From the NCBI GenBank assembly GCA_016765235.1, contig JAESQH010000063.1, forward strand, positions 4,632 through 10,893: 6,262 nt of DNA, given 5' to 3'. Position numbers and translations under genes: made by a program. A model generated the notes under the pieces. That model made no database searches. It was given only the letters and a program-made list of their open reading frames with translations, and was not told the DNA's origin. Origin of the DNA: Paracoccaceae bacterium (GTDB lineage Bacteria; Pseudomonadota; Alphaproteobacteria; Rhodobacterales; Rhodobacteraceae). Below, piece after piece: positions 1-5,350 of this stretch (positions are counted from its first letter, which is position 1; each line of letters starts with the position of its first letter).

Positions 1-654
1 GCGGGTCTCTTCCATGTCCCACTCGGTCACTTCAAACCCTGCCAGCTTCAACGCCTCAGTTGCACCAGTACCAGAACGCCCCTTGGCACCAATCACGACA
101 GCGCGGCGTGGTTTTACACAGCTCACAGACAGGTCACGCAAGATATCCTCTACTTCTTTACGCGATTCAAAGCTGCCAACACCACCCTCCGGCCCGACAA
201 CCCCGTTCCAACGCGCCAACAAGCGCCAAGCGGCCAGCGCGGCGCCCATCCAACCAGCCCAATACCCGAAAGCTGCAACGCGCCCTCTTTCTTTCACCAA
301 ATACTCAATATCGTAAAGCTGGCCTCCACCGCGGCGGAACCGGTTAATCTCGGCCTCCCAGCCCGTTTGGTCTTTGTAAACATGCGCGAAATGTATGAAC
401 GGAACCTTAAGTTCAGCGGGTTCCTCAGGCAATTCCTTAAGCCCCAAAATCGTAGAATCCGTGGCCGTCAACCAAGCACCCGCATCTACCAAATCACAAC
501 CAGCGGCGGCGTATTCAGCGTCCGTAAATATCCGTTTATCACTGCGCTCCACCGAAATTTCAAACCTCGCCTCCAACAAGGTTTTGGCATCATGCGGAGT
601 AACAGGCGTGCGCCGCTCGGTTGCGCGGGCTTCGTCTCGGAGGATAAACTTCAT
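1..654 (-). CDS. Saccharopine dehydrogenase (NAD+, L-lysine-forming), LYS1-like; 3' part missing
   Basis: My own minus-strand reading from ATG at 654 gives 218 codons without a stop, running off the window, so the C-terminal part is missing. Family role: reversible oxidative cleavage of saccharopine to L-lysine and 2-oxoglutarate with NAD+ (EC 1.5.1.7), in the cytoplasm. The N-terminal part is an alanine-dehydrogenase/transhydrogenase-like domain with RRTPVTP at about 14-20. GLKELP at 71-76 and FAHVYK at 89-94 carry Lys73 and His91, matching the catalytic Lys77 and His96 of yeast Lys1. Further family blocks are RRGGGQLYD at 107-115 and AAFGYWAGWMGAAL at 127-140. A Rossmann glycine motif (VVIGAKGRSGTGA) sits at 186-198, followed by EWDMEET at 211-217. 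The gene starts 9 bp after purN and is probably co-transcribed with it. Bacterial copies may serve lysine breakdown or osmotic responses rather than synthesis; direction cannot be read from sequence. Family assignment is strong. Confidence 0.88.
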   Translation of the reverse strand, partial: MKFILRDEARATERRTPVTPHDAKTLLEARFEISVERSDKRIFTDAEYAAAGCDLVDAGAWLTATDSTILGLKELPEEPAELKVPFIHFAHVYKDQTGWEAEINRFRRGGGQLYDIEYLVKERGRVAAFGYWAGWMGAALAAWRLLARWNGVVGPEGGVGSFESRKEVEDILRDLSVSCVKPRRAVVIGAKGRSGTGATEALKLAGFEVTEWDMEETR

Positions 655-660
655 GGCGTG

Positions 661-665
661 TCCTT
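661..665 (-). promoter_or_regulatory. Ribosome binding site fused to purN stop codon
   Basis: On the minus strand the purN stop TAA runs directly into GGA, so AAGGA ends 6 nt before the ATG at 654. This Shine-Dalgarno supports that start for the saccharopine dehydrogenase gene. It also means ribosomes terminating on purN stand on the next gene's binding site, which suggests translational coupling (inference). Confidence 0.7.
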
Positions 666-1260
666 AGGAAAACAACACGACCTTCGTGTCGTCGTTGCTC
701 GCAAACTTACGCAACACGGCGGGGTAGAGTCTATGCTCCATCGGCAACAATCGCGCTGCGAGATTATCCGGTGTATCATCGGACTGCACGGGGATAACCG
801 CCTGACCCAAAATCGGCCCGCCGTCCAGCTCTGCCGTGACGCTATGCACCGTGCATCCATGCACTGCCATGCCCGCTTCAAGTGAGCGTTGGTGTGTGTG
901 CAACCCCGTGAACAGGGGCAAAATCGAAGGGTGAATGTTCAACATTTTCCCTTCCCATTTAGCGATAAAATCGGGCGTCAGGATACGCATGAAACCCGCT
1001 AGACAGATAATGTCGGGATTGGCGGCCACTAACGCGGAATGCAATTCAGCCTCGAACCCTGCACGATTTCCCTTGAACGGTCGGTGGTCGACAACGGTCG
1101 TCGAAATGCCCATGTCAGCGGCCTTGGCCAACCCACCAGCATCCGGATTGTTTGACAGCACCAGCACAGGTTCCGCCGGATGCCCCGCATCCATATCCCG
1201 CACCAACGCCACCATATTCGAGCCACCACCTGATATCAGAATGGCGACCCGTTTTTTCAT
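664..1260 (-). CDS. purN: Phosphoribosylglycinamide formyltransferase PurN
   Basis: PurN transfers the formyl group of 10-formyltetrahydrofolate to glycinamide ribonucleotide (GAR), making formyl-GAR in step three of de novo purine synthesis (EC 2.1.2.2), in the cytoplasm. The 198 residues are close to the usual 190-212. Visible motifs: the phosphate-binding loop ISGGGSN at 9-15; CLAGFMRIL at 86-94; the NIHPS block with catalytic Asn108 and His110; GLHTHQRSLEAG at 119-130; and ELDGGPI at 144-150 with catalytic Asp146. These correspond to E. coli Asn106, His108 and Asp144. The C-terminal EHRLYP at 175-180 is also typical. The start ATG overlaps the purM stop as ATGA, indicating translational coupling and one transcript with purM. 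All catalytic residues are present and I see no sign of damage. Confidence 0.97.
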   Translation of the reverse strand: MKKRVAILISGGGSNMVALVRDMDAGHPAEPVLVLSNNPDAGGLAKAADMGISTTVVDHRPFKGNRAGFEAELHSALVAANPDIICLAGFMRILTPDFIAKWEGKMLNIHPSILPLFTGLHTHQRSLEAGMAVHGCTVHSVTAELDGGPILGQAVIPVQSDDTPDNLAARLLPMEHRLYPAVLRKFASNDDTKVVLFS

Positions 1261-2303
1261 ATCAGCGTACCCGTGTAGGAAACATTATTGCCTTTAACGA
1301 CAGAGCCAAGCGTAAACACCGTCTCGCCGTTTTCCTCGAATATTGCCTGCAAAGCCTCAACGCGATCAGGCGCAACGACAGCAATCATCCCGATACCGCA
1401 GTTGAAAGTTTTCAACAGTTCAGCCTGCGAAAGCCCCGCTTGATCCACCAGCCACTTAATTACAGGCGGCAGGTTCCACGCGTTCAAATCAATGTCAGCC
1501 CCTAGTCCTTCAGGCAACGCGCGCGGCAAGTTTTCCGTCAAACCACCGCCCGTGATATGCGCCAGCGCGTGCAACCCGCCCGCGCGATACGCGGCAAGAC
1601 CAGAACGGACGTAAAGTTTCGTCGGCGCCAGCAAAGCCTCCCCCAAAGTCCCATCACCAAACGGGCAGGGCGCATCCCAGCCAAGGCCGGAGTTTTCAAC
1701 AATCTTGCGCACCAGCGAATACCCGTTCGAATGAACACCGCTTGACGCTAAGCCCAGCAGAACATCGCCTTCGGTAACGCCATTAGGCAACATCGCCCCG
1801 CGCTCCATCGCGCCAACAGAAAACCCCGCAAGGTCGAAGTCGCCCTTTGCATACATCCCCGGCATCTCGGCGGTTTCCCCGCCCACAAGCGCGGAATTCG
1901 ACAAGCGACACCCCTCGGCGATCCCTTCGACGACCATTGCCGCCTCGTTAACGTCCAGTTTACCCGTCGCAAAATAATCAAGGAAGAACAGCGGCTCCGC
2001 ACCCTGACACACAAGGTCATTCACGCACATTGCGACCAGATCAATACCGACAGTGGAAAGAATACCCGTATCAATCGCGATCCGCAGCTTGGTGCCAACA
2101 CCGTCCGTCGCTGCAACCAAAATCGGGTCTTTATATCCAGCGGCCTTCAGGTCAAACATCGCGCCAAAACCACCCAAACCGTCCATAACACCGGACCGTT
2201 TGGTGCTGGCAGCGGCAGGCTTAATCCGCTCCACCAGCGCGTTGCCTGCATCAATATCAACGCCAGCGTCGGCATAGGTTAGGCCATTGGGACGATCGGA
2301 CAT
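1257..2303 (-). CDS. purM: Phosphoribosylformylglycinamidine cyclo-ligase PurM (AIR synthetase)
   Basis: PurM uses ATP to close formylglycinamidine ribonucleotide into 5-aminoimidazole ribonucleotide (EC 6.3.3.1), step five of de novo purine synthesis, in the cytoplasm. The frame is open to an ATG at 2369, but the start at 2303 is preferred. It begins with the family-typical MSDRPNGLTYADAGVDID, has an AGGAG site 6 nt upstream and gives 348 residues (E. coli about 345); the 22 extra residues look like untranslated leader. Motifs: GLGGFGAMFDL at 42-52, the nucleotide-binding ATDGVGTKLR at 65-74, DLVAMCVNDLVCQGAEPLFF at 88-107, GGETAEMPGMY at 141-151, SSGVHSNGYSLVRK at 187-200 and HITGGGLTENLPR at 249-261. 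It is the first gene of the purM-purN pair. No clear promoter could be assigned between it and the divergent tRNA gene. Intact. Confidence 0.97.
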   Translation of the reverse strand: MSDRPNGLTYADAGVDIDAGNALVERIKPAAASTKRSGVMDGLGGFGAMFDLKAAGYKDPILVAATDGVGTKLRIAIDTGILSTVGIDLVAMCVNDLVCQGAEPLFFLDYFATGKLDVNEAAMVVEGIAEGCRLSNSALVGGETAEMPGMYAKGDFDLAGFSVGAMERGAMLPNGVTEGDVLLGLASSGVHSNGYSLVRKIVENSGLGWDAPCPFGDGTLGEALLAPTKLYVRSGLAAYRAGGLHALAHITGGGLTENLPRALPEGLGADIDLNAWNLPPVIKWLVDQAGLSQAELLKTFNCGIGMIAVVAPDRVEALQAIFEENGETVFTLGSVVKGNNVSYTGTLI

Positions 2304-2309
2304 TTCAGG

Positions 2310-2314
2310 CTCCT
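2310..2314 (-). promoter_or_regulatory. Ribosome binding site deciding the purM start
   Basis: AGGAG on the minus strand, followed by a 6-nt spacer (CCTGAA) and the ATG at 2303. No comparable site precedes the in-frame ATG at 2369, so this site favours the shorter purM product. Confidence 0.75.
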
Positions 2315-2369
2315 GCAATGTTAAGATTTGCGCCTGCTTTACCTTAGGCCAAAACAAAAGGGAAGCCAC

Positions 2370-2398
2370 TTGACCCCCCTAATTCATTCGCGTATCGA
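2370..2398 (+). promoter_or_regulatory. Sigma-70-like promoter of the tRNA gene
   Basis: TTGACC (2370-2375, five of six to the -35 consensus) and TATCGA (2393-2398, three of six to the -10) are separated by exactly 17 bp. Transcription would begin near 2405, about five bases before the mature tRNA at 2410. The stretch after the -10 (GTGCCGC) is GC-rich, as in the discriminators of stable-RNA promoters under stringent control. The spacing and position make it convincing despite the weak -10; regulation is inference. Confidence 0.55.
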
Positions 2399-2409
2399 GT
2401 GCCGCAGGC

Positions 2410-2486
2410 GGGCCTGTAGCTCAGTTGGTTAGAGCAGAGCGCTCATAACGCTTTTGTCGTAGGTTCAAGTCCTACCGGGCCTACCA
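2410..2486 (+). tRNA. tRNA with anticodon CAT: probably tRNA-Ile2 (lysidine), alternatively elongator tRNA-Met
   Basis: A full 77-nt cloverleaf with encoded CCA. Acceptor GGGCCTG (2410-2416) pairs with CGGGCCT (2476-2482), with wobbles at G1-U72 and U6-G67. The D stem is GCTC/GAGC (2419-2422/2432-2435). The anticodon stem is GAGCG/CGCTT (2437-2441/2449-2453) around loop CTCATAA, with anticodon CAT at 2444-2446. The variable loop is five nt, and the T stem GTAGG/CCTAC (2459-2463/2471-2475) encloses TTCAAGT. The discriminator is A2483, then CCA. It is not initiator fMet: there is no C1-A72 mismatch and no GGG/CCC anticodon stem. C4-G69 and C5-G68 are the pairs reported to mark E. coli tRNA-Ile2 for lysidine synthetase TilS, whereas E. 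coli elongator Met has U4-A69 and A5-U68. U12-A23 and A73 also fit isoleucine. The tRNA call is near certain; isoacceptor identity is moderate. Confidence 0.95.
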
Positions 2487-2548
2487 AAATATTCGTGAAC
2501 AGATATTGACTATGTTTTTTACTACTGCACGACGGCCGCAGTTGTAAG

Positions 2549-2571
2549 AAAAAGGGCCCGTTAAAGGGCCC
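2549..2571 (-). terminator. Rho-independent terminator of the toxin-antitoxin-like module
   Basis: Read on the minus strand: GGGCCC, loop TTTAAC, GGGCCC, then TTTTT. It is a six-base all-GC stem, six-base loop and U tract starting 10 bp after the antitoxin stop. On the plus strand the stem is followed by AAAGC, so it would not terminate the tRNA transcript. Each arm is itself palindromic, so inter-molecular or alternative pairing is possible. Confidence 0.85.
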
Positions 2572-2580
2572 AAAGCTTAT

Positions 2581-3027
2581 TTAAGCAGCTTGAAGTTTGT
2601 ATCCGTCACTTTCAACATCAATCCCAATCAATTGCGGTTGGGCCGTGGGTACGCTGCTTTTAGCTAACGCTTCGATTCCATCGTCAAAGGGAATTGAAAG
2701 CTTTTCGATGGCAAACTTTCGAATTACGGTCTCCGAAGTGCTATCAATATCAATCTCGGACCGCTCCCAGCGACCGATAGTTTGCTTGTCTTTATGGACC
2801 AAGCCCGCAAGCTCCACTTGTGTATAGCCCATTTCAGAGCGTAAAAAGCGCAATTCAGCGCCACTCATGCCTTTTGCATGCTTTACAATTCCCATAGCAA
2901 TCATTGCATGGAGTTCATTGATGAAAGGAATGTGGATTACTTCGTCACCGTCATCATCAGTGACTGTTGGCAGACCGTTAATGTACACGTTCTGCAATCC
3001 GCATTCGGTGTAATGATACTGGGTCAT
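2581..3027 (-). CDS. HTH transcriptional regulator, putative antitoxin (MqsA-like layout)
   Basis: A 148-residue cytoplasmic protein. The N-terminal block YHYTECGLQNVYINGL (4-19) and a second segment EVIHIPFINELHAMIA (29-44) precede an HTH of the Xre/MqsA kind at about 55-90. There GAELRFLRSEMGYTQVELA holds the first helices and KDKQTIGRWERSE the recognition helix. The tail after about 110 is polar and probably flexible. The layout (small N-terminal domain, then HTH) resembles MqsA/YgiT-type antitoxins. However, only one cysteine (Cys9) is present, so a CxxC zinc site is absent. The gene overlaps the upstream DUF4258-like gene by ATGA and has a strong GAGGAA binding site inside that gene. The strong terminator follows. 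Inferred job: neutralise the upstream protein and repress the shared promoter. It could instead be a plain regulator; the partner's toxicity is unproven. Confidence 0.75.
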   Translation of the reverse strand: MTQYHYTECGLQNVYINGLPTVTDDDGDEVIHIPFINELHAMIAMGIVKHAKGMSGAELRFLRSEMGYTQVELAGLVHKDKQTIGRWERSEIDIDSTSETVIRKFAIEKLSIPFDDGIEALAKSSVPTAQPQLIGIDVESDGYKLQAA

Positions 3028-3410
3028 AATTCTTCCTCAATTATTGTTCCTGTTTTCGTGGATTGCTCATCAACCCACATCACCGTTACCAGTTTGAAGT
3101 TACATGCTGATTCTTCTGGAATAATGATCAAACGAATACTTCTGCTTTCACTATTTGGTGATTTGCTTTCAATAGCGTATCTAAAAAATCCATTTTGAGT
3201 TGCAGGGCGTGGGTCCTCATAGACGAAGCCATTCTTCAAGATGTAAAGAACGTCTGACATAATAATGCCTCGATCAGACATTTGGCCTTTGGCGTGGACT
3301 TTCAAGAATAATCCCAGATTTCTGTTGAGAGCCATTGTCCGAATAATAGTTGTCGCGTCAGCCGGTAGCCAAGGTTCCTGCATACTCGTTGTTTTCTCCG
3401 AATCAGTCAT
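3024..3410 (-). CDS. DUF4258-like protein, putative toxin of a type II toxin-antitoxin module
   Basis: A 128-residue small soluble protein without signal peptide or membrane segment. The core looks like DUF4258: VHAKGQMSDRGIIMSDVLYI at 38-57 matches the family pattern of a conserved His-Ala followed by an Arg-Gly-Ile turn, then LKNGFVYED at 58-66. Beta segments SIRLIIIPE (91-99) and FKLVTVMWVDE (105-115) follow. His39, Asp46 and Arg47 are candidate functional residues. DUF4258 genes are often found next to HTH genes in toxin-antitoxin-like pairs, but the activity is not established for this protein. The start at 3410 lies 18 nt after the predicted transcription start and has no good Shine-Dalgarno. 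Met10 (3383) is an alternative, with GGAG 12 nt upstream. The C-terminal EEEL is encoded by the partner's ribosome binding site. Base composition is AT-richer than in the pur and mod genes, which suggests acquisition by transfer. Confidence 0.7.
   Translation of the reverse strand: MTDSEKTTSMQEPWLPADATTIIRTMALNRNLGLFLKVHAKGQMSDRGIIMSDVLYILKNGFVYEDPRPATQNGFFRYAIESKSPNSESRSIRLIIIPEESACNFKLVTVMWVDEQSTKTGTIIEEEL
3033..3038 (-). promoter_or_regulatory. Strong ribosome binding site of the putative antitoxin, inside the toxin gene
   Basis: GAGGAA on the minus strand with a 5-nt spacer to the antitoxin ATG at 3027, lying in the last glutamate codons of the upstream gene. The upstream gene has no comparable site. 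This asymmetry would favour making more antitoxin than toxin from one mRNA (inference). Confidence 0.65.
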
Positions 3411-3427
3411 AAGTTGAAGTTCTTACA

Positions 3428-3440
3428 TATCACCATGATA
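3428..3440. promoter_or_regulatory. Inverted repeat overlapping the module's -10 box (candidate operator)
   Basis: TATCA-CCA-TGATA, perfect five-base arms with a three-base spacer. It covers the predicted -10 hexamer and the transcription start, where a bound HTH antitoxin would block RNA polymerase. Site seen directly; operator role inferred. Confidence 0.45.
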
Positions 3441-3463
3441 CTATTTTGCATGCAATGTCTTAA
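3435..3463 (-). promoter_or_regulatory. Candidate sigma-70-like promoter of the toxin-antitoxin-like module
   Basis: On the minus strand TTAAGA (3463-3458, four of six to the -35) and TATCAT (3440-3435, five of six to the -10) are separated by exactly 17 bp. Predicted start is near 3428, leaving an 18-nt leader before the ATG at 3410. The surrounding 157 bp between modC and this gene is AT-rich. Two inverted repeats fall within or on this promoter, which fits autoregulation. Confidence 0.5.
3446..3455. promoter_or_regulatory. Perfect 10-bp palindrome in the promoter spacer (candidate operator)
   Basis: TTGCATGCAA lies between the -35 and -10 boxes of the module's promoter. A perfect ten-base palindrome at this place is a reasonable binding site for the dimeric HTH protein encoded downstream. 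Its centre is 16.5 bp from that of the second inverted repeat (3428-3440). Role inferred. Confidence 0.45.
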
Positions 3464-3567
3464 TTATGTGTTTAGAATATGACGACAACTATGATTTCCT
3501 AACTATTAAGATAGGGAACTGAAATTTTAATTCAATAATTAGGCTGCCTCGTAGGCAATTCTTAAAA

Positions 3568-4686
3568 TCAACCCAACGCCGAAATCATCACCCTTCGATC
3601 AAAACTGACGCTTTTGATCAAAGCGAAGGCGTCTTGCCCGACTTTCAAGCCCAACTCATCAACCGCTTGCCTTGTGATACGGGCGCGTAAAGTTTGAGCG
3701 CCGACTTTGAACAAAATCTCTGCGAAGGCGGTTTCTTCTTCGGCTTTGATTTCGGAAATCACAGCGGCGATTGCGTTGCGGATGCTGATGCCTTCGGGGC
3801 GGGAAGTGGCGACTGCTACATCGCGCGCACGGATACGCAAACGAATGCGATCTCCGATGTTTAGGGAGGCCACCATGGGCATGCGCATCACTTCGCCCTC
3901 GAAATCCAGTGTGGTGATTTTGAAGCCTGTATCTTGCGCGATGACGGTTGCTTGCAAAAATGTACCAGCCTCGAACTTCCCGGTGAATTCGTGCATTTCT
4001 TGGGTGTCGAATATCGCGGGAACAGGGCCGTGCGCGCTGACGTGCCCGTCTGGTGACAGTAAGATGACTTCGTCCGCCAAACGCGCGACCTCGTCTATCG
4101 CATGGCTGACGAAAATCGCGGGGACACCGAATTCACGCGGTATTTTTTCAAGAAACGGGAGCAGTTCTGCTTTGCGGCGGATATCGAGGGCAGACAGCGG
4201 CTCGTCCAGCAACAACAATTCCGGTTGGGTTAACAAAGTCCTACCCAACGCCACGCGCTGCTTTTCCCCACCCGACAAGGTTGCAGGAAATTTGTTAAGC
4301 AAGTTTAATAAATCCAGAGATTTAACCACCTGATCCATCGTTATCGGGTGGTTAACTTTCGGGCTGCGCTTGTCCGCGAACGCCAGATTACCCGCCACGC
4401 TTAGGTGCGAAAACAGCCGGTCGTCTTGAAAAACCATGCCGACGGGTCGTTCATGCGGAGGGCAAAAAATGCGTGCGTTGGTATCAGTCCAAATCGCGTT
4501 ATCGTAAGTTAACCGAATATTTCCGCGTTTTTCAAATCCGGCGATGATCCGCAACAAAGTGCTTTTACCGCTGCCACTAGGGCCGAACAGGGCCGTGATG
4601 CCATTAAGCGAGATACCCTCGTTAAATTCAATCGTATGATCCTCGAACGGTAAACGTGCGCGGAGTCTTAAAGTTTTAACCGACAT
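3568..4686 (-). CDS. modC: Molybdate ABC transporter ATP-binding protein ModC
   Basis: The ATPase of the molybdate importer, at the cytoplasmic face of ModB; hydrolyses ATP to drive molybdate uptake (EC 7.3.2.5). With the start at 4686 it has 372 residues, slightly longer than E. coli ModC (352). ABC domain: Walker A GPSGSGKST at 35-43, Q-loop VFQDDRLF with Gln87, signature LSGGEKQR at 137-144, Walker B LLLLDEP at 157-163 with Glu162 and the D-loop SALD after it, and switch His195 in FVSHA. The C-terminal third, from about 285, is a TOBE/Mop-type molybdate-binding domain (IRNAIAAVISEI, then QTLRARITRQAV). Start choice: ATG at 4686 has GGGA 8 nt upstream, whereas ATG at 4695 has a G-rich run directly against it; either start overlaps the end of modB (11 or 20 bp). 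Last gene of modABC. No convincing intrinsic terminator follows, so transcription may enter the next module. Confidence 0.95.
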   Translation of the reverse strand: MSVKTLRLRARLPFEDHTIEFNEGISLNGITALFGPSGSGKSTLLRIIAGFEKRGNIRLTYDNAIWTDTNARIFCPPHERPVGMVFQDDRLFSHLSVAGNLAFADKRSPKVNHPITMDQVVKSLDLLNLLNKFPATLSGGEKQRVALGRTLLTQPELLLLDEPLSALDIRRKAELLPFLEKIPREFGVPAIFVSHAIDEVARLADEVILLSPDGHVSAHGPVPAIFDTQEMHEFTGKFEAGTFLQATVIAQDTGFKITTLDFEGEVMRMPMVASLNIGDRIRLRIRARDVAVATSRPEGISIRNAIAAVISEIKAEEETAFAEILFKVGAQTLRARITRQAVDELGLKVGQDAFALIKSVSFDRRVMISALG

Positions 4687-5350
4687 GAACCGCATCCCGC
4701 CGATTAAGAGTGTAAACGGCCAGCAGCACGATGAACGAGAATAGCATCAGGCCACCTGCAAGTTGGTGGGCTTCGGCATACCGCAACGTCTCGACATGTT
4801 CATAAATGGCGATAGAGATCACTTTGGTTTTACCGGGAATATTGCCGCCAACCATCAAAACTACGCCGAATTCGCCGACAGTATGCGTGAAGCTAAGGAC
4901 GATTGCAGTCAGAAATCCACGCTTCGCCATCGGGACTACAACCGTAAAGAAAGCGTTAATGGGGGAAGCACGAAGCGAAGCCGCCGCTTCCATCGGGGCG
5001 CGACCGATAGCTTGGAACGCGGTTTGCAGCGGTTGCACCATAAACGGCAAGGAGTAGAACATGGAGGCGATGACCAACCCTGTGAAAGAAAATGTTAAGG
5101 TTTCGCCCGTAATATCAACCCAGAATCGCCCGATTGTGGAATTCGGGCTAAGCAGGACCAAAAAGTAGAACCCGATGACTGTCGGGGGCAGAACGATGGG
5201 CAGCGCCGTTAGCGCCTCGATCACAGGGCGGAATTTGGATTTTGTGTTCGCCAGCCACCATGCCAGCGGTGTGCCTAGTAGCAACAAGAAGAACGTGGTC
5301 GTTCCGGCAAGTTGTATGGTTAGCCATATGGGGGATAAGTCAACCATCAT
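4676..5350 (-). CDS. modB: Molybdate ABC transporter permease ModB
   Basis: Inner-membrane permease that dimerises to form the molybdate channel and receives substrate from ModA. 224 residues, close to E. coli ModB (229). Hydrophobic segments consistent with five membrane spans lie at about 8-34, 47-67, 86-105, 147-167 and 196-215. The cytoplasmic EAA loop that docks on ModC is at 121-145, starting EAAASLRASP. The glycine usual in this loop (EAA..LGAS) is Arg127 here, an unusual substitution. ALPIVLPPTVIGFYFL at 49-64 is typical of ModB. The start is ATGATG overlapping the modA stop: ATG at 5350 gives an ATGA overlap, ATG at 5347 a one-base overlap. GAGG lies 4 nt before the first and 7 nt before the second, so the exact start is undecided. 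Confidence 0.95.
   Translation of the reverse strand: MMVDLSPIWLTIQLAGTTTFFLLLLGTPLAWWLANTKSKFRPVIEALTALPIVLPPTVIGFYFLVLLSPNSTIGRFWVDITGETLTFSFTGLVIASMFYSLPFMVQPLQTAFQAIGRAPMEAAASLRASPINAFFTVVVPMAKRGFLTAIVLSFTHTVGEFGVVLMVGGNIPGKTKVISIAIYEHVETLRYAEAHQLAGGLMLFSFIVLLAVYTLNRRDAVHVG

Noticed and set aside
935..1505. Plus-strand open frames opposite purN and purM
   Set aside because: Antisense shadows of well-recognised genes, with no domain or good start signals.
2304..2369. N-terminal extension of purM to the ATG at 2369
   Set aside because: The 22 extra residues are unlike the family, the internal start has the better ribosome binding site, and the extension would begin on the -35 box of the divergent tRNA promoter.
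2487..2548. Terminator or small RNA just after the tRNA
   Set aside because: There is a T6 run at 2514-2519, but the preceding inverted repeat is AT-only with a long loop. The ACTGC/GCAGT hairpin at about 2526-2543 lacks a U tract.
2878..3198. Plus-strand open frame opposite the cassette genes
   Set aside because: Antisense to two genes that show recognisable domains, ATGA coupling and a matching terminator.
3545..3557. Hairpin TGCC-TCGTA-GGCA after modC as a terminator
   Set aside because: Only four GC-containing pairs plus a wobble, and no U tract follows on the minus strand.
3550..3567. Possible repeat of the tRNA 3' part (CGTAGG) at the far edge of the AT-rich block, as an attachment site
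   Set aside because: Only six bases match the tRNA T stem; this is chance level and no integrase is present.
3707..4333. Long plus-strand open frame of 208 codons
   Set aside because: It lies wholly antisense to modC, whose ABC motifs are complete; composition looks like a frame shadow and I recognise no domain.
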